This document shows, in pieces, positions 1 through 6,322 of a stretch of DNA of 17,980 bases. Within the stretch, counting starts at the first letter, position 1. Each line of letters starts with the position of its first letter. Under the pieces are notes generated by a model. It did not search any database. It saw only the letters and a program-made list of their open reading frames with translations, and was not told the DNA's origin. The position numbers and the translations under genes were made by a program. This stretch comes from Gammaproteobacteria bacterium (GTDB taxonomy: Bacteria; Pseudomonadota; Gammaproteobacteria; HK1): NCBI GenBank assembly GCA_020444775.1, contig JAGRHX010000117.1, forward strand, positions 1-17,980, read 5' to 3'.

Positions 1-435
1 GGCGTGTCACTGGCTACCAGCCCCATCTCGCAGTACATCGCCATCAGCCTGAAGCCACTGCGTGACTTCTTCCTGGTGCTGTTCTTCTTCTCACTCGGCG
101 CCCGCTTCGACCTCGGCCTGCTGGTCGATGTGCTGTTACCGGCCAGCGTCCTCGCCGCGCTGATGCTGGCGGCCAAGCCCACCGTCTTCTACGTGCTGTT
201 GCGCAATGCTCACGAGCGCAAGCGACTGTGCTGGGACCTGGGCTTCAGACTCGGTCAGATCAGTGAGTTCTCGTTGCTCATCGCCTACGTGGCGACCGGC
301 GCGGCGCTGATTGGCAAAGAGGCATCACACCTGATCCAGGCAACCGCCATCATCACCTTCATCGTTTCCTCGTACATCGTCATCTTCAATTGCATCACCC
401 CTATAGCTGTCTCCGACAAGCTGCGGCGGGATTGA
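1..435 (+). CDS. Kef-type cation:proton antiporter (CPA2), C-terminal part
   Basis: This is the last 144 codons of an integral membrane monovalent cation:proton antiporter; the reading frame is open to the window edge, so the start lies outside. Visible hydrophobic segments include one with the motif FFLVLFFFSLGARFDL, typical of the Kef/CPA2 fold just after the LRDFF sequence, one around LLPASVLAALMLAA, one with RLGQISEFSLLIAYVATG, and a last one near ATAIITFIVSSYIVIF. The GQISEFS motif matches the conserved GQxGEF-like segment of CPA2 exchangers. The protein stops soon after the last membrane segment (DKLRRD), so there is no C-terminal TrkA-N/RCK nucleotide-binding domain as in KefB/KefC. 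It would exchange K+ or Na+ for H+ across the inner membrane; the ion is not determinable. Family assignment is firm, specificity is not. Confidence 0.85.
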   Translation, partial: GVSLATSPISQYIAISLKPLRDFFLVLFFFSLGARFDLGLLVDVLLPASVLAALMLAAKPTVFYVLLRNAHERKRLCWDLGFRLGQISEFSLLIAYVATGAALIGKEASHLIQATAIITFIVSSYIVIFNCITPIAVSDKLRRD

Positions 436-753
436 GCTCATCTACAAGTTCGCGATCCGCGCATCGGTCGATTTGGACCGCCGGAGGCTCACACGAACCA
501 TCCCGCGAGACCTGCTCGGGCTCCAGCCGCGGCAGTGCGGCCCGCGCCGATCCAAAGAAGCCGGCACACCAGCGTCGCTCGGCAAGTGTGAATCCCGTGC
601 TCCGTGCATGGCCGACGACTTGCATGAGATCGGTCAACTGGCGCAATCGGAATGTCGTCCTGCAGGACAGCGTATTCGACTCGAGCGTCTGTCCTGCAGG
701 ATTGATCCTCGATGCCAGTTGCAGCTACGACACGCTTGCACGGGAGAGCAACC
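436..753. other. Noncoding interval upstream of cupin gene
   Basis: About 320 bp between the antiporter stop and the cupin start. Overlapping short ORFs on both strands have arginine/serine-rich low-quality translations and no recognisable family. The only clear structure is the duplicated palindrome at 657-702, described separately. No factor-independent terminator with a T-tract was seen after the antiporter gene. Confidence 0.5.
657..702. promoter_or_regulatory. Duplicated 12-bp palindrome, candidate operator pair
   Basis: GTCCTGCAGGAC at 657-668 is a perfect palindrome. An 11/12 copy, GTCCTGCAGGAT, lies at 691-702. The copies are 34 bp apart start to start, a little over three helical turns, so a dimeric regulator could bind both on one face of the DNA. 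The second copy ends 51 bp before the cupin ATG at 754, a normal place for a repressor or activator site. The two sites could alternatively fold into one long hairpin. No regulator family is recognised from the motif; the regulatory role is inferred from symmetry, duplication and position. Confidence 0.45.
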
Positions 754-1092
754 ATGACGGATACGACAGTGAAGAAGATCGACAGTGCTCACGCGCCGCG
801 CGGGACCATGGGTCAGACCTATCTGGTCTCGAGCGTCGACCTTTCGATGCGGCTGTGGGATTCCGAGCCGACCTCCACGCCGCCGGCGCCGAGCTCGCGC
901 GCCTATGAGACGGTCGGTTACGTCCTGAACGGCCGCGCGCGACTCGAGTGTGAAGGCCAGACCTTGTTGCTGGAGCCCGGCAACGCCTGGGTGGTCCCGG
1001 TCGGGGCCATGCACGAGTACCACATACTCGAGCCGTTCACGGCGCTCGAGGTCACCCATCCACCGGCTCATCTGCACGATCGCGACCGGTGA
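754..1092 (+). CDS. Small cupin-domain protein
   Basis: A 112-residue single-domain cupin. The beta-barrel signature is seen at YETVGYVLNGRARLECEG (residues 51-68) followed by LLEPGNAWVVPVGAMHEYHI (72-91), which match cupin motifs 1 and 2. The first motif lacks the usual HxH pair, so metal binding through the classical three-His/one-Glu site is doubtful; His87 and His90 remain in motif 2. The start at 754 is chosen because GGGAGAG lies about 5-11 bases upstream; a longer reading from 712 has no such site. It stands alone, behind the palindrome pair at 657-702 and ahead of a degraded region. Its substrate or role is unknown; small cupins of this type are often sensors, isomerases or accessory proteins in catabolic loci. 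Confidence 0.75.
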   Translation: MTDTTVKKIDSAHAPRGTMGQTYLVSSVDLSMRLWDSEPTSTPPAPSSRAYETVGYVLNGRARLECEGQTLLLEPGNAWVVPVGAMHEYHILEPFTALEVTHPPAHLHDRDR

Positions 1093-1259
1093 CCGAAGCA
1101 CGGTCACTGCAGCCCGCAACCGCATGAAATCTCGAATCGCGTGCAACCGCTTGTGGTGGACCATGATTGATTGCTCGCATCGCGCACGTCGCCCCCAAAG
1201 CCGCGGCCGTCGAGCGGCCGCCGGGGGAGCCGCGCCCTTGTACCTGCTGCTGACCGCTG

Positions 1260-2165
1260 TGCCAATCGCGACCTGCGAACCGCTCAATCGACACGAGCTG
1301 TTCGGCTCTTCGCGGATCCACCGGGTGCTGGACCTGCTACTCGGGCTGCTGACCGGCGCCTTGGTGGTCTCGATGACCTGTGAGGCGAGCCGCTCTGATT
1401 CGAGTCGCTGGGGATGAACGCCGCTACTGGGTGCGGCTTGGCATCCAGGTCGTGGCTGGCGGCGCGGCGCTGCTCGCCGCGCTTGCAGCGGGCTTGGTAG
1501 CCCGGCGGGGTGGTGTTGACAAGCGCTAGCGGTCTTCGAGCGCGTCGGCAGCCGCGCTCGGTGCGTTGTGGAGCCTTGGCTGCTGGCAGGTGCTGCTCCT
1601 CGACTGGCAGGCAAGCGGCACGCCGGAACCATCGTTCTGGCTCGATATCGGCCTCTTCCTGTTGGCGCTACCCCTGAACGATCGGCTCCTGCCGATGTTG
1701 TTGATCGCAACCCTTGTTGGTCTCGAGCCATCCGACCCCGCAAAGCCGGATCCTGTTCCACCGCCGGATCCGCAAACGCGTAAGACATCTAGCGCCCTGC
1801 CTGAACCTCGACGCGGATCCCTACATCGTGCTCGTGGACGGCCGGCTGTACCGGATGGTAGATGGCTACACGACTTCGAGCCATGTGCCCTACAGCGAGC
1901 CCTTGTTCTCCGCTCGCCGCTGGGCACGAGACGACAGCAGCCAGGCTTCGATCGAATGAATTCCCCGGGACCGCGCGTCGAAACGCCGAGCGGCTGCACG
2001 CAGTCACCGATGCGCGCAACCCGCTCGAGGCCGTCGTCGACGCCTTGAGCGGCGACTTGCGCCTGTAAGTGTCGGACCAGGACGACCCGATCATCCAGAT
2101 CTGGCAACGGGTATTCCCGGAGCTGTTCCAGCCACGCGAGGCGATGCCAGCCCTTCGTGATCGTC
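1260..2165 (+). pseudogene. Degraded UPF0182 (COG1615) membrane-protein gene
   Basis: Pieces of one UPF0182 protein are spread over three frames in the correct order. Frame 2 gives a membrane segment (VLDLLLGLLTGALVVSMTC, about 1326-1380). Frame 3 from about 1395 gives RYWVRLGIQVV plus a membrane helix, a TAG at 1527-1529, then WQVLLLDWQASGTPEPSFW and LDIGLFLLALPL, resembling the family's Wxx..DPiFgrDisFYLFxLP region. Frame 1 from about 1747 gives RRIRKRVRHLAP, DADPYIVLVDGRLY and DGYTTSSHVPYSEP, the family's DPYLVVxDGRLYWixDAYTxSxxYPYSEP motif. Frame 2 then gives AVVDALSGDLRL, a TAA at 2066-2068, and DDPIIQIWQRVFPELF, the VVDAYDG..DPIIxxYxxiFPxLF motif. Only about 300 of the family's roughly 900 residues remain, so the middle is deleted. 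UPF0182 proteins are large membrane proteins of unknown function. Boundaries are approximate. Confidence 0.72.
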
Positions 2166-2298
2166 AATCGAGACCTCGTCGTCCAAGGCGTTGCCGAGTC
2201 GGCCCAGGAAGTGCTGTCGCCCGGCTTGCGCTCCCATTGCCGACGCGCCTCGCTGCCACAGGCTTGGCCCAGCCATTGAATGCGCCGCGGTGCCAGGC

Positions 2299-2400
2299 CT
2301 ACCGCCAGTCATCGACCAGGTCGTGCTGATCCTTGGTGCGGCTCACCCAGACATTGATGGGGCTGTATCTGCGATCCCTGGCCGTTGCGCCTTCGGACAT
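2299..2400 (-). CDS. Unrecognised 33-residue reverse ORF with strong ribosome binding site
   Basis: On the minus strand an ATG at 2400-2398 is preceded by AAGGAGG eight bases upstream, a near-consensus Shine-Dalgarno. The reading frame encodes 33 residues (MSEGATARDRRYSPINVWVS then a charged end, ...DLVDDWR) and stops with TAG at 2301-2299. I do not recognise the sequence. It could be a genuine micro-protein, or the start of a longer gene that has decayed, because reading after the stop continues in other frames without a clear family. It lies between the UPF0182 remnant and the antitoxin remnant and points against both, so a broken gene fragment is the more likely explanation. Confidence 0.3.
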   Translation of the reverse strand: MSEGATARDRRYSPINVWVSRTKDQHDLVDDWR

Positions 2401-2580
2401 CTGCTCGCCTCCTTGGCTGCGACAACACGCCTCCATGATAATACGCGGACGGCCCGAAACGCCGTGCGCCGCGGCGATCTTGCAGACCACGGCTCCCGCC
2501 GGACCTGCGTGCCGGGTCCGAGCCCGCGTCCGCGGAACGCCACCTACTTGCCCGAGCATGCGGCCGATACCTATGATTGG

Positions 2581-2610
2581 CCTGCAATCGATGTGGGCAT
2601 CGATTGCAGG
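2581..2610. repeat. Perfect 13-bp inverted repeat with 4-base loop
   Basis: CCTGCAATCGATG (2581-2593), loop TGGG (2594-2597), CATCGATTGCAGG (2598-2610). The arms are fully complementary, and the structure ends 29 bases before the ATG of the FitA-like antitoxin remnant at 2640. That is where operators of FitAB/VapBC toxin-antitoxin operons usually lie, and FitA-type proteins bind inverted repeats. No T-tract follows on either strand, so a classical terminator is less likely. It could also be a relic end of a small mobile or REP-like element. Confidence 0.6.
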
Positions 2611-2639
2611 CATCTCGCGGAAGGAATCTCACGACGAGC

Positions 2640-2860
2640 ATGTGCAGTTCGACGTATCAAGGACTCGCTGAAGCACCGGTTGTGTGTTCGCGCGGCCGGG
2701 CGTGGCCAGTCCATGCATGAGGTAGCACATACTCTGCTGCGCAAGGTGGCAGCAAAGGACATGCCGCCAGGCGATCTTGCCGCTGCCATTCGTGGTCGCG
2801 TCTCAGCCGCCGGCGGCACGGAGTTTGCCTTGCCGGAACGACAGCTGTTGAGCGACCCGA
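2640..2860 (+). pseudogene. FitA-like ribbon-helix-helix antitoxin remnant, frameshifted at start
   Basis: Reading from 2644 gives AVRRIKDSLKHRLCVRAAGR, then GQSMHEVAHTLLRK, then DLAAAIRGRVSAAGGTEFAL and PERQLLSDPN. This matches FitA/StbC-type antitoxins throughout: an N-terminal ribbon-helix-helix (TIRxLDDxLKxRLrvRAAxxGRSMEEEAR.ILR) and the C-terminal toxin-binding tail (LAxAIRxxFxxxGGxELxLPxRxPxRxP). The expected start is ATG at 2640, but one extra base lies between it and the GCA codon at 2644, so translation from that ATG goes out of frame at once. No alternative start codon with a ribosome binding site is evident. No intact FitB PIN-domain toxin follows. A functional antitoxin would bind DNA and neutralise a partner RNase; here both roles appear lost. 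Confidence 0.65.
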
Positions 2861-2862
2861 AT

Positions 2863-2960
2863 GCGGCTACCGGATATGCCCGCGCCCGCACGGTAGCGAT
2901 GCGAAACGGGGGCTCGTATGGATGCAGCATCGAGCGAACAGGTCTGAAGGATCGGCTGAC
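2863..2960 (+). pseudogene. Possible C-terminal scrap of a FitB/VapC PIN-domain toxin
   Basis: In the same frame as the antitoxin remnant, the residues YARARTVAMRNGGSYGC followed by SIE loosely resemble the end of FitB/VapC toxins (IAxARxxxxATRNxxDFExxGxxxxxPW), where the last conserved aspartate lies in the RNVxDF motif. Here that aspartate is not present. If correct, an internal deletion joined the antitoxin end to the toxin end and removed the catalytic N-terminal PIN core. The match is short and could be chance. Confidence 0.25.
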
Positions 2961-3101
2961 AGCGCCAGGCACCGAACGCTGCGCCGAACGGTTCGATTCC
3001 ATGTCCGTTGAGGACCTACTCGTCGAGTGTCAACAAAGCCTCGCACCGGTGAATCGAGCCGCGGGTTGGTAATCGCTAGTCGCAACATTGCGGAGGTGGT
3101 C

Positions 3102-3941
3102 ATGGCCATCGAGGTGAACAGACTCGGAAAACATGCCGGCGCCGAGGTGATCGGCGTCGACCTGAGCAAGCCCCTTTCTGACGATGTGCGTGAGACGCTG
3201 CGCGCCGCGCTCACCGAGCATGTCGCGCTGGTCTTTCGCGACCAGACGCTCTCGCAGGACCAGTTCGCGGATGCCGTCGCCTGCTTCGGCGAGCCCATAC
3301 CACAGAACTTCGTCGACGATCGACTCGACAACCCGTGCGTGAGCCTGGTCTCCAACACGATTCCCGGCGCGAACGGTGAGCGCGTCTATCATGCGAGCTA
3401 CTGGCACACAGATCACACCAATAGAGAATCGCCGCCCTCGTTCACCGCGCTCTACGCGGTCGAGCTGCCGCCCTCGGGCGGTGGCGACACGGGGATCTTG
3501 AATACACGCGTGGCCTATGAGCAGCTCTCGCCTCGGCTGCGCGAGCGCATCGAGAACCTCGAGACGGTGAACGTCTACTCCGGTAGCGCGACGCCGTACA
3601 AGTCACACAAGGCGGCGACGCTCAAGCACTCGGATCCGGACACGCCGTGGACCCATCCGCTGGTACGCACCCACCCCGACACGGGCGCCAAGGCGCTGTA
3701 TCTGCACATGGGCAAGCTCGAGCGATTCGAGGGGATGACGCCCGAGGACAGTCATGTCCTGGTCCGCGAGCTGCTCGCCGAGATCGAGCGCCCCGAGTTC
3801 ATCTACAAACATCAATGGCGGCGTGGCGATCTGCTCATCTGGGATGACCGGACGAGCATGCACCAGGCCTACGCCGACTACGATCTGAACGAGACCCGCA
3901 CCCTGTACCGGGTCATCGCGGGACCGCAGCGTCCCGCTTAG
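3102..3941 (+). CDS. TauD/TfdA-family Fe(II)/2-oxoglutarate dioxygenase
   Basis: A 279-residue cytoplasmic non-heme iron dioxygenase that would couple oxidative decarboxylation of 2-oxoglutarate to hydroxylation of an organic substrate. The facial triad is visible: His102 and Asp104 in SYWHTDHTNRESPP, and His254 in DDRTSMHQAYADYD. Arg266 and Arg270 in ETRTLYRVI are placed to bind the 2-oxoglutarate carboxylate and the substrate acid group. The N-terminal motif AGAEVIGVDLSKPL is typical of the family, and length is normal. The start at 3102 follows GGAGG seven bases upstream; a longer frame from 3027 runs back into the degraded region without a better site. The next gene, an Ldh-family dehydrogenase, starts 51 bp downstream, so the two may be one transcript. 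The family includes taurine, 2,4-D and alkylsulfate dioxygenases; which substrate applies here cannot be told. Confidence 0.9.
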   Translation: MAIEVNRLGKHAGAEVIGVDLSKPLSDDVRETLRAALTEHVALVFRDQTLSQDQFADAVACFGEPIPQNFVDDRLDNPCVSLVSNTIPGANGERVYHASYWHTDHTNRESPPSFTALYAVELPPSGGGDTGILNTRVAYEQLSPRLRERIENLETVNVYSGSATPYKSHKAATLKHSDPDTPWTHPLVRTHPDTGAKALYLHMGKLERFEGMTPEDSHVLVRELLAEIERPEFIYKHQWRRGDLLIWDDRTSMHQAYADYDLNETRTLYRVIAGPQRPA

Positions 3942-3992
3942 CCGCGGCGGTTTTCACGGGTATATTCACAGCAACGAGGTCAAGACCAGGCG

Positions 3993-5054
3993 ATGCCGGC
4001 GTCGGAACAGCGATTCGAAGCCGCGGCGATCACAGCCTTCATCGGCCGTGTGCTCGGCGCATTGGATATGGCGGACGAGGACGCCGCGACGGTCGCGGAT
4101 CTGATGGTGCGATCGGATCTGGCCGGCGCCTCCGGGCACGGCGTGTTTCGCCTGCCGCAGTACGTGCGGCGTATCCGTGCGCACGGCATCAACGTCACAC
4201 CGAACATTCGCGTCGTCCGCGATGCCGGCGCCAGCGCGCTTGTCGACGGCGACAACGGCATGGGACACCTGGTGCTCGCGCGCGCCGCGCAGCTGGCGAT
4301 GGACAAGGCGGACGCGCACGGCATCGGCTGGGTCGGGGTACGCATGAGCAACCACGCGGGCGCGGCCTCGGTGTATGCGCGGATGCCGCTCACGCGCAAT
4401 CAGATCGGCCTGTACTCGGCGGTCGGCAGCGCCAACCACCTGCCGCCCTGGGGCGGACTGGACATGCTCCTCAGCACCAACCCGATCGCCATCGCCGTGC
4501 CGGCCCACGAGGAGCCGCCGATCGTGCTGGACATGGCGACCACCGTCGCCGCCTACGGCAAGGTCAAGACCGCCGCGCAACGCGGCGAGACCATGCCCGA
4601 GGGCTGGATGATCGATCGCGAAGGTCGCCCGCTCACCGATCCGCGCCGGGCCGACGAGGGCTTCCTCCTGCCCATCGGCGGCTACAAGGGCTTTGGCCTG
4701 GCGCTGATGCTCGGTCTGCTCGCCGGCACCTTGAACGGCGCGGCGATGGGCCGTGACGTCGTCGATTTCAATGCCGACGACACCACCGTGACCAACACCG
4801 GTCAGTTCATCGCGGCGATCTCGATGCAGGCCTTTGGCGATGTGGACCAGCTACGCCGTGAGGTGGATGCCCTGGCACGCAGCCTGCGTGCCTCGCAGCG
4901 GATGCCCGGTGTCGAGGCGATTCGCCTGCCGGGGGATGGTAGTCACGCGACACGCGAGCGCTATCTGCGGGATGGCATTCCGCTGCATCCCGTTCTGATT
5001 CGAGATCTGGCGGCGCTCGCGGACGGACTGGGCGTCGCCCCGCTCGGTGAGTGA
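3993..5054 (+). CDS. Ldh-family (malate/L-lactate dehydrogenase-like) NAD(P)-dependent oxidoreductase
   Basis: A 353-residue protein of the type-2 malate/L-lactate dehydrogenase family (YbiC, ComC, DpkA, AllD relatives), which interconvert 2-hydroxy acids or cyclic imino acids and their oxidised forms with NAD(P)H. Family landmarks are in order: SGHGVFRLPQYVRRI (47-61), MSNHAGAASVYA (118-129) with the conserved Asn-His, STNPIAIAVP (161-170), LDMATTVAAYGKV (179-191) and IGGYKGFGLALMLGLLAG (228-245), where the Gly-Gly-Tyr-Lys-Gly loop closes over the nucleotide. Length is usual. The ribosome binding site before 3993 is modest, but the start places the family's N-terminal helix correctly. It is probably co-transcribed with the dioxygenase upstream; together they could hydroxylate a substrate and then oxidise or reduce the resulting acid. 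The pairing is inference. Confidence 0.9.
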   Translation: MPASEQRFEAAAITAFIGRVLGALDMADEDAATVADLMVRSDLAGASGHGVFRLPQYVRRIRAHGINVTPNIRVVRDAGASALVDGDNGMGHLVLARAAQLAMDKADAHGIGWVGVRMSNHAGAASVYARMPLTRNQIGLYSAVGSANHLPPWGGLDMLLSTNPIAIAVPAHEEPPIVLDMATTVAAYGKVKTAAQRGETMPEGWMIDREGRPLTDPRRADEGFLLPIGGYKGFGLALMLGLLAGTLNGAAMGRDVVDFNADDTTVTNTGQFIAAISMQAFGDVDQLRREVDALARSLRASQRMPGVEAIRLPGDGSHATRERYLRDGIPLHPVLIRDLAALADGLGVAPLGE

Positions 5055-5132
5055 GTAGGCGACGTCCGCCACGTCGGAGATATTCCGATCGGCTTCGGCT
5101 ACACACTGTCAACTCCGCCCGGCCTCACGACC

Positions 5133-5153
5133 GCTGCCCCGGCCGCGGGCAGC
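5133..5153. terminator. GC-rich hairpin after the Ldh-family gene
   Basis: GCTGCCC (5133-5139) and GGGCAGC (5147-5153) form a 7-bp stem around a 7-base loop, about 80 bases after the dehydrogenase stop. No T-tract follows, so if it ends transcription it would need another factor. It is a weak call. Confidence 0.25.
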
Positions 5154-5239
5154 GTGCTAGCCTCACCGCGAAGTTCTGACAATCGCTATCGAAGCGAGCA
5201 AATACCACCATGAGGCGAGCCGATCAGGAGGCACATCCG

Positions 5240-5929
5240 GTGAGCGACAAGCGCAATCTCTCGACACTGCTGGCCATGGCCATGCTCTGCGCAGGCGCCG
5301 CGACGGCGGTGCAGGCGCAACAGCCTACCATGACGTTCTTCATCACCAGCGCCGGACCCGGCAAGGGCGCCGATCTCGGTGGACTGGAAGGTGCGGACGC
5401 CCACTGTGCTCGGCTGGCCAAGGCCGCCGGCTCGACGCTCGACGGCTGGCGCGCCTACTTGAGCAAGAGCCCGGTCATTGATCGCTCGGTCCGCCCGGCG
5501 CGGGTGATCCCCGGTGTGAATGCCCGCGACCGGATCGGCAACGGCCCGTGGCACAACGCGAAGGGCGTGCTCATCGCCAAGGATGTGGCGGATCTGCATT
5601 CGTCGAACAACAAGATCGACAAGGAGACCGGGCTGGACGAGAACGGCAAGCCCGTCAATGCGCGCGGCGACAAGCCCAACAAGCACGACATCCTGACCGG
5701 CTCCGATCCCAGCGGGCTGTATTCCACAGCTGGCGGCGACACCACCTGCGCGAACTGGACCAGCAGTGATGAAGGCTCGGCAATCGTCGGGCACCACGAT
5801 CGCGCCGGACTCAGTCAGGACTGGCACATGCTGTCCTGGAACTCCGCGCACGGCAGCCGGGGCTGTAGCCAGGACGGTCTGAAGAGCACCGGTGGCGACG
5901 GCTTGCTCTATTGCTTCCACGCCGAGTAA
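5240..5929 (+). CDS. Secreted lectin-like protein (endostatin/DUF1554-like fold)
   Basis: A 229-residue exported protein. The start is taken as GTG at 5240 because AGGAGG lies eight bases before it, and this start gives a classical signal peptide: Lys-Arg, a hydrophobic core (LSTLLAMAMLCAGAATA) and a cleavage site after AVQA near residue 26. An ATG at 5210 would bury the signal. The mature part begins TMTFFITSAGPGKGADLGG and continues with GADAHCARLAKAAG, NARDRIGNGPWHNAKGV, HDILTGSDPSG, TTCANWTSSDEGSAIVGHHD, SWNSAHGSRGCSQ and GLLYCFHAE. This layout, with paired cysteines and Trp/Gly loops, is that of proteobacterial proteins usually labelled lectin and distantly like DUF1554/endostatin C-type-lectin-like domains. 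It is periplasmic or extracellular; the ligand is unknown. It sits between two metabolic units and may be an independent gene. Confidence 0.75.
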   Translation: MSDKRNLSTLLAMAMLCAGAATAVQAQQPTMTFFITSAGPGKGADLGGLEGADAHCARLAKAAGSTLDGWRAYLSKSPVIDRSVRPARVIPGVNARDRIGNGPWHNAKGVLIAKDVADLHSSNNKIDKETGLDENGKPVNARGDKPNKHDILTGSDPSGLYSTAGGDTTCANWTSSDEGSAIVGHHDRAGLSQDWHMLSWNSAHGSRGCSQDGLKSTGGDGLLYCFHAE

Positions 5930-6322
5930 CAGGCCGGGCGGGAACGGCTCGCCGACTCTGCCGATAGCGCTGTCACTCGAGCGCAGCGGCAGGGTTGGCG
6001 GTCGCCTGGTCCAGCGCGACTTTTGCGACGAATCGATACCATACGCTGCGCAGAGCCCGCTGGGTCGCGCGATTGTCCACTCCACATCCAGTCAGCCTGA
6101 CGTCATGTCAGCGCTCCGTGCGAGAACCACTCCGCGCCCCCCCCCGGACAGCGCCTCATCAGGCCTGTCGATCTCATGGATGGCGGACCGGTCGCGGAGC
6201 CTCGCGACTCGTGTCATCCTTGCGCCCGGTCCTTTCTTCCCTTACTCGAGCCGGTGCGCACACCGCAATGTCGTTGGTGACGTTTGAGGCGACCAGCTCT
6301 TGTCGACTCGCGGAGTGATCGG
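5930..6322. other. Intergenic region with no recognisable gene
   Basis: About 390 bp separate the lectin-like gene from the LLM oxidoreductase gene. Translations in all frames are low-complexity and match nothing I recognise. A TGACGTCA palindrome at 6098-6105 and a run of nine to ten C residues near 6137 are the only features noted. It probably carries the promoter of the downstream pair, but no convincing -35/-10 pair can be named. Confidence 0.5.

Noticed and set aside
634..1788. Long minus-strand ORF of 384 codons across the cupin gene and the UPF0182 remnant
   Set aside because: Its translation is Arg/Ser/Pro-rich with no recognisable domain and it runs antisense to a clear cupin gene; it is a GC-bias shadow frame.
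2191..3072. Plus-strand ORF of 293 codons as one intact protein
   Set aside because: Only the stretch from about 2644 to 2860 is protein-like (FitA antitoxin); the N-terminal 150 codons are low-quality and overlap the UPF0182 remnant and the hairpin, so the open frame is accidental.
5186..6085. Minus-strand ORF of 299 codons opposite the lectin-like gene
   Set aside because: No domain recognised; the plus frame has a strong Shine-Dalgarno, a signal peptide and conserved cysteine/tryptophan motifs.
6098..6105. TGACGTCA palindrome as an operator
   Set aside because: An isolated 8-bp palindrome more than 200 bp from the next start is expected by chance.
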